64,000 bases of DNA from CBFHND01 sp965657085 (GCA_965657085.1 CBFHND010000004.1:124001-188000), one strand, 5' to 3'. Positions 53,801-62,754 are shown, numbered from the stretch's first letter. Program-made: numbers and translations. The notes: a model not told the origin generated them from the sequence alone.

Positions 53801-54277
53801 GGTACGGATGACAGGCTCGCCCAACCGTTTGATCGCGCCGCGCAGGTGGCGGACGGGGCCGGGTTGATCATCGTCCAGAACACGGCCCGTCAGCATCAGC
53901 GCCCAAGTGGAGGCGTTCACGAGGCTGGAGGCGGAATGTCCCAGATGGCGACCCCAGTCCGATGGGGCGATCTTGTCCTCGATCAGCGCATCTATGGTGT
54001 CAGCGTCCGGCACCCTGAGCAGCGCCTCGGCCAGACACATCAGCGCAACGCCTTCATCGGTGCTCAGCCCGTATTCGGCCAAAAAGCTTTCCATCAATCC
54101 CGGATCGGTCGCGCCACGAATTTGGCGCACCCAGTCGGCGGCCTGCGCGGTGATTGCGGCCCGGTCGCTGTCGGACAGGGCAGCAGTTGCAACCAGATCG
54201 GCGATCACTGGTGCGGTGTCCGCGTAAGTGCCAGCGTCGATGTGTTGGGCAAGCGAGGGGGCAATGTCACGGGCCAT
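50846..54277 (-). CDS. putA: Bifunctional proline dehydrogenase / P5C dehydrogenase
   Basis: 1143-residue PutA that oxidises proline to glutamate. The N-terminal proline dehydrogenase barrel (to about residue 470) contains MGLNIDAEEADRLSLSLEII and GAYWDTEIKRAQVEG. The aldehyde dehydrogenase half has CISPWNFPLAIFSG, AFTGSTATALKI, ETGGLNAMIV and the catalytic cysteine in GQRCSALRC. No ribbon-helix-helix repressor domain lies at the N-terminus, unlike E. coli PutA, so a separate regulator is needed; the divergent Lrp-like gene fits. A good promoter lies at 54300-54327. Confidence 0.96.
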   Translation of the reverse strand: MARDIAPSLAQHIDAGTYADTAPVIADLVATAALSDSDRAAITAQAADWVRQIRGATDPGLMESFLAEYGLSTDEGVALMCLAEALLRVPDADTIDALIEDKIAPSDWGRHLGHSASSLVNASTWALMLTGRVLDDDQPGPVRHLRGAIKRLGEPVIRTAVARAMKEMGRQFVLGEDINAAMKRAAGMEAKGFTYSYDMLGEAARTDADAKRYHLSYSRAISAIATACTHGDIRRNPGISVKLSALHPRYEVAQEEAVMTDLLPRLRALMLLAKSAGMGLNIDAEEADRLSLSLEIIDRVMAEPALAGWDGLGVVVQAYGPRAGTVIDALYDMAQRHDRRIMVRLVKGAYWDTEIKRAQVEGMDGFPVFTQKAATDVSYIANARRLLGMTDRIYPQFATHNAHTVAAVLHMGADPADYEFQRLHGMGEALHKIVMAEADTRCRIYAPVGAHRDLLAYLVRRLLENGANSSFVNQIVDEDVPPEVVAADPFDDLQTEAPSIPTGPDLFAPERPNSKGFDLAHRPTLATIEQARSPFQAHRWIAAPLIADDAVPVGDETEVTNPATPTDTIGRVVPATVATVAAALDAARPWSAPATERAAALNRAADLYEAHFGELFALLAREAGKTLPDCVAELREAVDFLRYYAAHAPQGAPAGIYACISPWNFPLAIFSGQIAAALAAGNAVIAKPAEQTPLIAHLAISLLHEAGVPRTALQLLPGGGDIGAALTSDARVNGVAFTGSTATALKIRTSLAENAAPGTPLIAETGGLNAMIVDSTALPEQAVAAVIESAFQSAGQRCSALRCLYVQADIAPAFTEMLKGAMDALQIGQPWHLSTDVGPVIDEAARRGIEDHIATARKEGRILHALPCPADGTFVAPTLIAVNGIAALEREVFGPVLHLATFEASEIDQIVQDINATGYGLTFGLHTRIDDRVQHIADRIAAGNVYVNRNQIGAIVGSQPFGGTGLSGTGPKAGGPDYLLRFSAPKAAPQAGTWQDEDVAQMPQPQSAASVQISETSLPGPTGESNRLSLWAAAPVLCAGPGAETAQAQAKTVEALGGRAICASGQLDPDALEHGPAYGGVLWWGDADTARAMTLALSRRDGPILPLITAMPDAGHALVERHLCIDTTAAGGNAALLGEVAGD

Positions 54278-54299
54278 AACAGTTCCTTTTTGCAGATGA

Positions 54300-54327
54300 C
54301 CTATAATACCACTGGATCGAAGGTCAA
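54300..54327 (-). promoter_or_regulatory. Putative putA promoter
   Basis: On the minus strand TTGACC at 54327-54322 and TATAGG at 54305-54300 are separated by 16 bases, a good sigma70-type pair about 22 bases before the putA start. Lrp-like regulator sites would be expected in the same 106-base gap; none is obvious. Confidence 0.45.
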
Positions 54328-54383
54328 ATTTGCCGTATCAGCTTGGTATTGCAGTCGTTATATCTGAGTTGTGAGGGTTTCAC

Positions 54384-54860
54384 ATGGAATTTGGGCAGAG
54401 TGGCCTTGATCGATTTGACGTCAAGATTCTCTCGGAACTGGCCACCGATGGCCGGATCAGCGTGACGGAACTGGCCAGCCGCATCGGTCTGTCCAAGTCG
54501 CCGACACAGGCGCGGCTGCGCAAACTCGAAAAAGATGGCGTGATCCTCGGCTACCGGGCCATGCTTGATCCGATCCGACTGGGTCTGGATCATGTGGCCT
54601 TTGTCGAGGTGCGTCTCAGCGATACGCGCGAGGGTGCGCTGTCGGCTTTCAATGCTGCCGTCGCGCGTGTGCCCGAGATCGAACAAGCGCATATGATTGC
54701 TGGCAATTTCGACTACCTGCTGAAAGTGCGCACCCGCGACATGACCCGTTACCGGCAGTTCCTTGGTGATACGATTTCGCAACTGCCGCACGTGGCCTCG
54801 ACCTCCACCTACGTGGCCATGGAAGCAGTGAAAGAGGCCGTTCTGGCCGATGTGACGTGA
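54384..54860 (+). CDS. putR: Lrp/AsnC-family regulator of proline use
   Basis: 158 residues. The N-terminal helix-turn-helix reads ISVTELASRIGLSKSPTQAR, and a linker with LEKDGVILGYRAML precedes the ligand-binding RAM domain (FNAAVARVPEIEQAHMIAGN and FDYLLKVRTRDM). It is divergent from putA across 106 bases. In alphaproteobacteria such Lrp proteins (PutR) activate putA in response to proline. The start ATG 54384 follows GAGGG. Confidence 0.9.
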   Translation: MEFGQSGLDRFDVKILSELATDGRISVTELASRIGLSKSPTQARLRKLEKDGVILGYRAMLDPIRLGLDHVAFVEVRLSDTREGALSAFNAAVARVPEIEQAHMIAGNFDYLLKVRTRDMTRYRQFLGDTISQLPHVASTSTYVAMEAVKEAVLADVT

Positions 54861-54905
54861 TCGGCTGACTTGACCTTGGGGCGCCAAGGACCAGTATTTG
54901 CGGGC

Positions 54906-55460
54906 ATGAGACATCTTTTGCTGATCGCCGCACTGGCCGGACCCGCCTATGCCGAAACCTGTCCCGTCGCGCAGGATTATTCGGCCGAGATTGAAACCTT
55001 GTTCGAACAAGCCCGCAACGCGCCCAACGAACGTGTGGCGCGTGGCGCGGCGGATGGGCTGTGGCAGATTTACCTGCGGGCACCCGATGACAAGGCGCAG
55101 GCCGTGCTTGACCGTGGCATGGCGCGGCGTGGGGGGTACGATTATTTCGGAGCCAAGATCGATTTTGACCTGCTGATCGAATATTGTCCCGACTATGCTG
55201 AAGGGTGGAACCAGCGGGCGTATACGTTTTACCTGCAGGGCGAGTTCGACAAGGCATTGGCCGATCTGGACGCGGCGCTGGAACGATCACCTGCGCATAT
55301 CGGCGCGCAGTCGGGGCGGGCGCTGACCCTGATGCAGCTGGGCCGGATCGATCAGGCACGCGCGCAGATGCTGGCGGCCCTTGAGAACAATCCTTGGCTC
55401 AGTGAACGGGCGCTGGTCGCCAAGGGCGCCCCTCTGGGCCCCAAGGGCGAAGACATCTGA
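54906..55460 (+). CDS. Exported TPR-repeat protein
   Basis: 184 residues. A short signal peptide MRHLLLIAALAGPAYAE has a likely cut after AYA. Tetratricopeptide units are visible near residues 90-160, such as YAEGWNQRAYTFYLQGEFDK and ALADLDAALERSPAHIGAQS. It probably acts as a periplasmic scaffold; no partner is evident. It follows putR by 45 bases. The last residues LVAKGAPLGPKGEDI lie just before the tRNA-Leu gene. Confidence 0.82.
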   Translation: MRHLLLIAALAGPAYAETCPVAQDYSAEIETLFEQARNAPNERVARGAADGLWQIYLRAPDDKAQAVLDRGMARRGGYDYFGAKIDFDLLIEYCPDYAEGWNQRAYTFYLQGEFDKALADLDAALERSPAHIGAQSGRALTLMQLGRIDQARAQMLAALENNPWLSERALVAKGAPLGPKGEDI

Positions 55461-55506
55461 TATTCCCTTGCAGTGCCCCGCCCCCACGTCCTAGAGATCG
55501 GGAAGT

Positions 55507-55592
55507 GCGGGTGTGATGGAATGGTAGACATACCAGACTTAAAATCTGGAGGGCGTATGCCCGTGTGGGTTCGAGTCCCACCACCCGCACCA
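55507..55592 (+). tRNA. tRNA-Leu (UAA)
   Basis: 86-base class II tRNA. Acceptor GCGGGTG pairs with CACCCGC, the anticodon arm CCAGA-CTTAAAA-TCTGG gives anticodon TAA, a long variable arm follows, and CCA is encoded at 55590-55592. Reading frames crossing it are spurious. Confidence 0.97.
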
Positions 55593-56132
55593 CAGGCTCT
55601 TCCAATGGAAGATGCCGAAACAAGCGAGACACCAGAATGCGGCAGTCGCGCTGCAGGAGCGATGAGAGCATCTGGCTCCAGGTTCGTCCGACCTGCCGCA
55701 CCACCTCTTTTTGACCTGCCAACTTCGGCTGCTAGAGGCCGGTTTGGATCGAGGGTTGTCCTCTCACCGGCTCCCGGCTTCTTTCCGCGAAGTGGTGGGC
55801 GGCGGTCATACTGCAGCACCGATAAGAGCCTCCCCGGTTTCGAATTGGCCCAACGGTGTAATTCTGAGGTTCGAAAGTACATCGGAAATGATGCGTTTTC
55901 CTGGGTCAGTGTGACTCGTAACCGCGGGAACCTGCGAAGGTCACCTTCGGGGGAATTCAACTTGGCACTTGGGGACTTCGGTCAAGTTGATTCTTAGTTG
56001 ACAACCGAAATGGAAGGGAAGTCGCACGATGTTAAGGCTGTTGAAAGAATGCTCGACTATCCCTGAGCGCAAGACGCAATCATCCGGGGCCAGGCCCCGG
56101 GGACGCAAAACGCACCAGAAGGAACAAAAAAC
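55593..56132. other. 540-bp non-coding region between tRNA-Leu and the chemoreceptor
   Basis: No credible gene was found; the long open frames here are read-throughs of the tRNA. TGCGGCAG near 55640 and CTGCCGCA near 55695 can pair and enclose two smaller stems, including CAGGT-TCGTCCG-ACCTG, before a CCTCTTTTT tract, which looks like a terminator or small structured RNA. A second stem CCGGGGCC-A-GGCCCCGG lies at 56085-56101 in the chemoreceptor leader. tRNA 3' flanks are common integration sites, but no integrase or duplicated tRNA end is visible. Confidence 0.4.
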
Positions 56133-58790
56133 ATGGCGTTGGGCAAGCAGCTTATTACAGGCTCCCGCATTCTGAACAGCATTTCAGTCAAGTGTCTTCT
56201 CGGGTCTGCCTTGACCGTAATGGTCGTTTCCATGGCAACCTATCTGCTGGATTCTTCCTACAAGACGGGGCGCGTCGTGGAGCATCTGAGCAAGCGCGCC
56301 GAGGATGTGACACGCCTAATTTCGATGCAGTTCGGCGAGGGGATGCAGCCCGAAAGGGACGCCCCCGTCGCCGATCATGCCGGCCACGGCCAACATGGGG
56401 TCGATCCGACCGGACGAGCGCCCGATAATGTCTCGCGCCTGACCGAACATGCTGCTCATCTGATCGTGGGGGCCGCGCCTGATCTGGCCGGCGGATTGGT
56501 GATGGGCACCGACGGTGATATCCTGTATCAATCGGATTCCATTGATTTGAATGCAGCCATGGCGCTGGGCAGGCTAGCCATTGAGGCTGGGACACCGCAA
56601 AAGGCAAATGACGGTTTGCTGGTTGCGATACCGGTTTTCGACAAGGCACTGGGTGTTGTGACGGGCGTGACAGTCACGGAATGGACGACCCAGCATGTGC
56701 TGGCCGATTTGCAAGCGATGCAGACCAAGACGCTGTCTTTCGGAACATTGGTTGCGGCAGTAGGCTTGATTGCGCTGACACTGTTCTTTCGGCGCTGCTT
56801 GTCGCAGCCACTATTGCAGTTGAATCAGTCCATGAAACGCATTGGTGCCAGGGAGTATGAAACGGCCGTGCCCTTTACCGGGCGGGGTGATGAAATCGGG
56901 GCAATGGCCGTTCAGCTGGATCAATTCCGTGCGGCGCTGTCGCGCGCGTCCGCGGCACAACGCGAGGCGGCCTTCAAGAGCGCCGCGTTCGAAGGATCGA
57001 CCGCGCCGATGATGATGGTAGATACGGAATTTCGCGTGACCTTCCTCAACCCCAGCTGCAAGGCGATGCTTGATCGGATGCAGGACGCGCTTGCCGATCG
57101 TTGGCCGCGCAACGACCAGAGTGCTTGGCAAGGTGCACGGTTGGGCGATATGTACGATTTCTCCAAGCTGGCTGATGATGTGGCGCGACAAGGCGCGGAT
57201 GCGTTGCCGGTCTCATTGCCACTACGCGTGGGCAACCGCCATTTGCGGGTCAAGGCCAACGCGGCGTTGGATGACAATGGGTGCATGATCGGCGCGGTCG
57301 TCGAATGGAGTGACCGGACGAACTCTCAGCATGACGCGGCCGTTCTCAGCACCATCGACGCCCATCAGGTACGACTGGAATTCGATGCCAACGGGGTATG
57401 CATCGAAGTGAACGACAATGCCGCCCGCAAGATCGGTATCGACGCAGAACATGTTCAGGGAACACGTTTCTCGGCGGTGTTCCCGACCGGTCAAAGCGAC
57501 GCGGATTTGCCTGATGATCTGGCCGCAGCAGTACTGAACGGTGATGCTATTCAGGGGTGTTTCGACGTTTGCGTTCTGGTTGAAAACGCGAAGTTGAAGT
57601 TGGACGGGGCATTTGCGGGCGTAATCGCGCCGGACGGCACGATGGAACGGAGCGTTTTTCTTGGCACCGACGTGACCGCTGCACGCCTTGCGGTCGAAGG
57701 TGTCGAAGCGGAACGGGCCCGCGTGGCCCAGGAGCAGCAGAACGTGGTCGAAGCGTTGGGTCATGCGTTGCAGATGCTCTCGGAGGGCGATCTGACTTCG
57801 GACATCGCGCAGGTTTTCCCCGCAGAATACGAAGCCCTGCGCCAGAATTTCAACCGGGCGCTCTCGGCTCTGCGTGAGGCCATTGGGGCGGTGATGCAAA
57901 GTGCAGAGTCCATCCGCAGCGAAACGAGCGAAATTACGAGTGCTGCCGATGATCTTTCGCGGCGCACCGAAAAGCAGGCTGCGACCTTGGAAGAAACCGC
58001 TGCCGCTCTGGACGAACTGACGACATCCGTGCGTTCTGCTGCGGAAAGTGCGGATGCGGCCAGCAAGATGTCTGCTGAGGCACAACAAAACGCCCAGCAG
58101 GGCGGTGAGGTCGCCCGCGAGGCAGTTCAGGCCATGGATGAAATCAAGAACTCATCGCAGGAGATTTCCAAGATCACGTCGGTGATCGACGACATCGCCT
58201 TTCAGACCAACCTTCTGGCGCTCAACGCCGGGGTGGAGGCTGCGCGCGCAGGTGAAGCAGGGCGTGGGTTCGCCGTGGTTGCAACCGAGGTCCGGGCGCT
58301 TGCACAGCGCTCATCCGATGCCGCCCGCGAAATCAATGCATTGATTTCGGCCAGTGGTGATCAGGTGCAACACGGGGTTGACTTGGTTGACCGGACAGGT
58401 ACTGCGCTTGGTGCGATTGTGCACTCTGTGTCCGACATATCCGAGCGGGTGACGGCCATTGCGTCTTCGGCCCGCGAGCAGTCCAACGGCCTGAACGAAG
58501 TCAACACGGCCGTGAACGAGTTGGATCACGTCACCCAGCAAAACGCCGCGATGTTCGAAGAGACGACAGCCGCAAGCCACGCCTTGACCGGGGAGACAGA
58601 CGGGCTGGCTGCTGCGGTATCCGCGTTCCGCATGGGCGGTGCGCAAGAGGATGTTGCCGCACCAACCATGGTGTCCAGCGGGCCAGAGCCTGCACCCGTA
58701 ACACCCGCCCCGGTGGCCATGGTTGCAGGCAACGCTGCCCTGCAAATCGATATCCCCGATCCTGACGAAGATGGTTGGGAGGAGTTCTGA
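56133..58790 (+). CDS. Methyl-accepting chemotaxis protein with two PAS domains
   Basis: 885-residue transmembrane chemoreceptor. Membrane spans lie at about residues 21-40 (CLLGSALTVMVVSMATYLL) and 202-220 (SFGTLVAAVGLIALTLFF). The periplasmic part between them is small and carries a His-rich HAGHGQHG near residues 82-89. A HAMP region (about 222-275) is followed by two PAS-like domains (about 280-510) and the signalling hairpin whose tip is SVIDDIAFQTNLLALNAGVE. The last residues DGWEEF form a CheR/CheB-docking tail like the NWETF of E. coli. The domains may sense both an outside and an inside cue. Confidence 0.92.
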   Translation: MALGKQLITGSRILNSISVKCLLGSALTVMVVSMATYLLDSSYKTGRVVEHLSKRAEDVTRLISMQFGEGMQPERDAPVADHAGHGQHGVDPTGRAPDNVSRLTEHAAHLIVGAAPDLAGGLVMGTDGDILYQSDSIDLNAAMALGRLAIEAGTPQKANDGLLVAIPVFDKALGVVTGVTVTEWTTQHVLADLQAMQTKTLSFGTLVAAVGLIALTLFFRRCLSQPLLQLNQSMKRIGAREYETAVPFTGRGDEIGAMAVQLDQFRAALSRASAAQREAAFKSAAFEGSTAPMMMVDTEFRVTFLNPSCKAMLDRMQDALADRWPRNDQSAWQGARLGDMYDFSKLADDVARQGADALPVSLPLRVGNRHLRVKANAALDDNGCMIGAVVEWSDRTNSQHDAAVLSTIDAHQVRLEFDANGVCIEVNDNAARKIGIDAEHVQGTRFSAVFPTGQSDADLPDDLAAAVLNGDAIQGCFDVCVLVENAKLKLDGAFAGVIAPDGTMERSVFLGTDVTAARLAVEGVEAERARVAQEQQNVVEALGHALQMLSEGDLTSDIAQVFPAEYEALRQNFNRALSALREAIGAVMQSAESIRSETSEITSAADDLSRRTEKQAATLEETAAALDELTTSVRSAAESADAASKMSAEAQQNAQQGGEVAREAVQAMDEIKNSSQEISKITSVIDDIAFQTNLLALNAGVEAARAGEAGRGFAVVATEVRALAQRSSDAAREINALISASGDQVQHGVDLVDRTGTALGAIVHSVSDISERVTAIASSAREQSNGLNEVNTAVNELDHVTQQNAAMFEETTAASHALTGETDGLAAAVSAFRMGGAQEDVAAPTMVSSGPEPAPVTPAPVAMVAGNAALQIDIPDPDEDGWEEF

Positions 58791-59058
58791 GGCAAGTCGC
58801 CCGGGTCCACGCCGGGACAGGCAATTGCCAAAGCCATCGCATTGGTTTTTCAAGGCCACGCCGTTCTGTCAAAGCGGGTTGAACATCAATTGGCGGGCCG
58901 GGCCAAGCGTACCTGCCGGTGGCAGGTGTCAAGAACCTGGACGGTTGAGACGCAACCGGATCATCCCAGAGCGCCCTCAACCGTCACTCGGTCGCCCTCG
59001 TCGACGAGGCGTCTTGAAGCGTCAAACAGCCTGCGCCTGACGAAAGCCTAGTGATCCG

Positions 59059-60774
59059 TCAGGCCGTGCGCTGACCTGAAAACCGGTCTTGCCAATCTTC
59101 GCGGTCATCGTCGGTGATTTTGGCAAAAAGCACGTCCGGCACGTCAAAGGCATGGCCCGGCGCAAGTCGGGACAATGTGGATGCGGTATCCACTGGCCAA
59201 TTGGCCGTCTCGACCCGCATCGCGGACAGCATGGCTGCTGCGGCATCGGGAATGAAGGGCGCAGAAAGCACTGCGTAGAAAGGGATCAGGTTCAACGCCA
59301 GTCGGATCTGTGCAGCTGCCTTGTCGGGGTCTTCCTTGAATGTCGTCCAAGGGGCCACCAATTGCAGGTATTCATTGCCCGCAACCCAGATCGCCCGCAG
59401 CTCGGCTGCTGATTTGCGCACTTCCATGGCATCCATATGTGCCTGGTAGCGTTCGAGGCGGGCTTGCAGGTCAGCAATCAGGGCCTCTTCCTCGGGGCCG
59501 TAGTCCGCGCCTTCGGGTACGGCCTCGGAGAACTTTGAACGGCAGAATTTGGTCACGCGGCTGACGAAATTGCCCAGCACGTCGGCAAGGTCCTTGTTCA
59601 CGCCCTGCTGGAATTGTTCCCATGTGAATTCGCTGTCCGAGGTTTCGGGGCAGTTGGCCAAGAGCCACCAGCGCCAGTAGTCTGCGGGCAGGATTTCAAG
59701 TGCCTGATCCATGAAGATGCCACGCCCCTGCGAGGTCGAGAACTGGCCGCCGTCGTAATTGAGATAGTTGAACGACTTGAGGTGATCGACCAACTTCCAT
59801 GGCTCGCCTGACCCAAGGATCGTGGCCGGGAAACTGAGCGTGTGGAAAGGCACGTTGTCCTTGCCCATGAACTGGGTGTACCGAACATCATCCGCGCCCT
59901 TGTCGGTGCGCCACCAGCGTTCCCAATCGGCCCCGCCATTGGCTTCAGACCATTCGCCTGCGCAGGCGATGTATTCGATGGGTGCATCGAACCAGACATA
60001 GAACACCTTGCCTTCCATGCCGGGCCAGTCCTCGGTGCCGCGCTTGACCGGTATCCCCCAATCCAGATCGCGGGTGATGCCGCGATCCTGCAGGCCGTCG
60101 CCGTCATGCAACCATTTCTTGGCGATAGATGTGGTCAGCACGGGCCAATCGGATTTGCTGTCGATCCAGGCGTCCAGATCGTCCTTCAACGCGGACTGGC
60201 GCAGGTAGAGGTGCTTGGTTTCGCGCACTTCGAGGTCGGTTGACCCCGAGATGGCCGAGCGTGGGTCGATCAGGTCGGTCGGGTCCAACTGCTTTGTGCA
60301 ATTTTCGCACTGGTCGCCGCGCGCCTTGTCATAGCCGCAGTTGGGGCAGGTGCCTTCGATGTAGCGATCGGGCAGATAGCGTCCGTCGGCGTTGGAATAG
60401 ACCTGTTTTTCCGACACTTCGCGGATCAGGCCCGCGTCGGCCAGCCGCCCCGCGAAATGCTGGGTCAGCGTGTGGTTTTGCGGCGAAGACGAGCGGCCAA
60501 AGTGATCAAAGCTGAGCCGGAAACCCGCCGCGATTTCGGCCTGCACTTCGTGCATTTCCGCGCAGTATTCGGCCACTGGCTTGCCCGCCTTGGCGGCCGC
60601 CAGTTCAGCAGGCGTGCCGTGTTCGTCGGTTGCGCACAGAAACAGCACCTCGTTGCCGCGCGCACGCTGGTAGCGGGCATAAAGGTCGGCCGGCAATTGA
60701 CTGCCCACGAGGTTTCCGAGGTGCTTGATGCCATTGATGTAGGGGATGGCCGAGGTGATCAGGTGACGGGTCAT
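59059..60774 (-). CDS. metG: Methionyl-tRNA synthetase
   Basis: 571-residue class I synthetase. The HIGH equivalent is PYINGIKHLGNLVG, the zinc knuckle CPNCGYDKARGDQCENC lies near residues 143-160, and WFDAPIEYIA is the methionine pocket. The KMSKS loop is degenerate, reading QFSTSQGRGIF, a form also seen in other alphaproteobacterial enzymes as far as I recall. There is no C-terminal tRNA-binding domain. Length suits the shorter class of MetRS. Confidence 0.95.
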   Translation of the reverse strand: MTRHLITSAIPYINGIKHLGNLVGSQLPADLYARYQRARGNEVLFLCATDEHGTPAELAAAKAGKPVAEYCAEMHEVQAEIAAGFRLSFDHFGRSSSPQNHTLTQHFAGRLADAGLIREVSEKQVYSNADGRYLPDRYIEGTCPNCGYDKARGDQCENCTKQLDPTDLIDPRSAISGSTDLEVRETKHLYLRQSALKDDLDAWIDSKSDWPVLTTSIAKKWLHDGDGLQDRGITRDLDWGIPVKRGTEDWPGMEGKVFYVWFDAPIEYIACAGEWSEANGGADWERWWRTDKGADDVRYTQFMGKDNVPFHTLSFPATILGSGEPWKLVDHLKSFNYLNYDGGQFSTSQGRGIFMDQALEILPADYWRWWLLANCPETSDSEFTWEQFQQGVNKDLADVLGNFVSRVTKFCRSKFSEAVPEGADYGPEEEALIADLQARLERYQAHMDAMEVRKSAAELRAIWVAGNEYLQLVAPWTTFKEDPDKAAAQIRLALNLIPFYAVLSAPFIPDAAAAMLSAMRVETANWPVDTASTLSRLAPGHAFDVPDVLFAKITDDDREDWQDRFSGQRTA

Positions 60775-60837
60775 GAGCGTGCCTAAGGGATGCGTTGCGC
60801 CACGCTTTATCAGGGCCGCCGCGCGGGGGAAAGGGCG

Positions 60838-62061
60838 CTATTGTTCGTCGCGCGAACGGCCGGTCAACCGCCCGATCATGAAGGATGTGCGCGGTGCATA
60901 GATATAGCGGGTGCGGTCGCTGCGGGTGGGGCGAGCGCGCATCCGCGTGAGGCCAAAGACGATCAGAACCCCATGCCCCAGCCCGATCATGGCAAAAAGC
61001 GCGGGCGGGCCATGGCTTTCAATCAGGGCAGAGGCGACATAGGGCGCGGCAATGGCCCCCAGCGCGAAAAAGAACATGAGTGCCGCCGACAGCTCGACCC
61101 GTTCGTCCGCGCTGGCGAAGTCGTGGGCGTGGGCGGCGGCCACGGAATAGATCGGAAAGGTGGTCAGCCCGAAGAGGCCCGCCGTCAGCATGATGCCAGC
61201 GGTGCCCAGCCCCGTGGCCGACACGGTCACCGCGCAACTGATCATCGCCGCGGCAGACAGCCAGATCAGCACCCAACGGCGGTCGTATTTGTCGGCGAGC
61301 CAGCCCACCGGGTATTGCGCGAGAGCGCCGCCCAGAACGAAGGCGGCGAGGAAATAGGCAATCTGCCCGGTGCTCAGTCCGACCTCCTGGCCATAGACAG
61401 GACCGACCATCCGAAAGGAGGCAGAGGACAGGGCGGCAACGATCACGCCTGCGGCCGCCAATGGCGAGCGGTCCAGTGCCAGGCGTGGGCGCAGGCGGGG
61501 TGCGCTGGGCGTGTCGGGCTGTCGCGCAGTGGTGAGGGTCAGGGGCAGGAGTGCCGCGCTGCACAGGATCGCAAGCAGGTTGTAGGACACATAAGATGCC
61601 GGCTCCAATATCCCGATGATCATCTGCGCAGCCAGTGAACCGGACATGTCGACGATCCGGTAAATGCCCATTGCGCGGCCGCGGGTCTCGTTCGTGACCT
61701 TGGCCTGCAACCACGCCTCAACGATGGTATAACAGCCCGCCACGCACAGCCCCGAGGCCACGCGCATCACCGCCCAGGCATAGGGGTTCACCACCAGCAT
61801 ATGTGCCATCAGCCCGATGGCACCTGCCGCGGTAAAGGCGGCGAAGGCGCGGCTGTGGCCCACCGACCCCATCAGGCGGGGCGCCCACCAGCAGCCAATG
61901 AAAAAGCCAAAGAAATGGGCTGATCCCAAAAGGCCGATCTGTTGCTTGGTAAAGTCGAGTGCCAGTCCCGACAGCGCATCGAGCGGCCCCACGCCGCCCG
62001 TGGAAAGCTGCAGCAGGATCACAGACAGGAAAAGGGCTGCAAAGGATATCAACAGGCGCAT
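60838..62061 (-). CDS. MFS transporter (YcaD-like)
   Basis: 407-residue major-facilitator protein with about twelve hydrophobic segments. Between helices 2 and 3 the loop reads WWAPRLMGSVGHSRAF, and the second half has GWLADKYDRRWVLIWLS, the A-motif equivalent. The start ATG 62061 (MRLLISFAALFLSVILLQ) is chosen over one six codons upstream. Substrate unknown; YcaD-like proteins are drug/metabolite exporters of uncertain role. Confidence 0.87.
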   Translation of the reverse strand: MRLLISFAALFLSVILLQLSTGGVGPLDALSGLALDFTKQQIGLLGSAHFFGFFIGCWWAPRLMGSVGHSRAFAAFTAAGAIGLMAHMLVVNPYAWAVMRVASGLCVAGCYTIVEAWLQAKVTNETRGRAMGIYRIVDMSGSLAAQMIIGILEPASYVSYNLLAILCSAALLPLTLTTARQPDTPSAPRLRPRLALDRSPLAAAGVIVAALSSASFRMVGPVYGQEVGLSTGQIAYFLAAFVLGGALAQYPVGWLADKYDRRWVLIWLSAAAMISCAVTVSATGLGTAGIMLTAGLFGLTTFPIYSVAAAHAHDFASADERVELSAALMFFFALGAIAAPYVASALIESHGPPALFAMIGLGHGVLIVFGLTRMRARPTRSDRTRYIYAPRTSFMIGRLTGRSRDEQ

Positions 62062-62151
62062 GACCCTTTGACCATGCACACAAGAACGCAGGCGCGCCTA
62101 GTGGGTATTCGACAGATGCGAGGTCGTTTTTGACCCGCCGTTGCCTTGAGC

Positions 62152-62754
62152 CTAGGGCACGGCGCGAATGTCGGCCTCGATGTCCATGCCGACGATGTCG
62201 GCCACCAACTCGGGATATCCGGTGGCACCATAGGCCGTGCGGCTCAGGCTGCCGCGCAGGCGCACTGTCAAACGGCTCAGGTCATCGGGGGCGGTGCCGG
62301 GTGGCCGAAACAGGCCCGCGTCGAAGGTCACAGGGCGCGTGACACCGCGCAGGGTCAGGTTGCCTGCGATTTCGGCCCCGTTTGATATGCGCCCGCCCGG
62401 TCCAAGGCGCACACGAGTCGCGCGAAACCGGGCAAAGGGGTGGCGCGCGGCATCCAGAACCTGTGCGCTTTTCAACGCCTGCGTGGCAAAGATCAGCCCG
62501 GTGCGCGCGCGGCGCAAGTCCGCGGTAACATCCGCTGTGGAGGCGGTGAGGTTCTGCGGATCCACGCCCAGATCCGCGCGCGTCACAGGCACCGTTCCGG
62601 TGGTCGCCGTCCCCATCAGATCGAAGGTGTAGGTGATGCGTGCGCCGTTTGGCCCCAATGTATAGGGGACACGCGCCGCATGTGCGGGCCGGGCCAGGAA
62701 GGCCGCGCAAAGGGCAGACGCGATCAGATCACGGCGGGACATCAGGTCGGACAT
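62152..62754 (-). CDS. Exported YceI-family lipid-binding-like protein
   Basis: 200 residues with an N-terminal Tat- or Sec-type signal: SRRDLIASALCAAFLARPAHA. The mature part reads like a YceI lipocalin-like barrel, with FATQALKSAQVLDAARHPFA then RFRATRV and the terminal GNLTLRGVTRPVTFDAG segment. YceI proteins bind isoprenoid or fatty amide ligands in the periplasm. The start is uncertain: ATG 62754 is used, ATG 62742 is an alternative, and neither has a clear ribosome site. Confidence 0.75.
   Translation of the reverse strand: MSDLMSRRDLIASALCAAFLARPAHAARVPYTLGPNGARITYTFDLMGTATTGTVPVTRADLGVDPQNLTASTADVTADLRRARTGLIFATQALKSAQVLDAARHPFARFRATRVRLGPGGRISNGAEIAGNLTLRGVTRPVTFDAGLFRPPGTAPDDLSRLTVRLRGSLSRTAYGATGYPELVADIVGMDIEADIRAVP

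Noticed and set aside
55352..55997. Open frames crossing tRNA-Leu on both strands
   Set aside because: Products such as GGTRTHTGIRPPDFKSG are the familiar false translations of tRNA-Leu genes.
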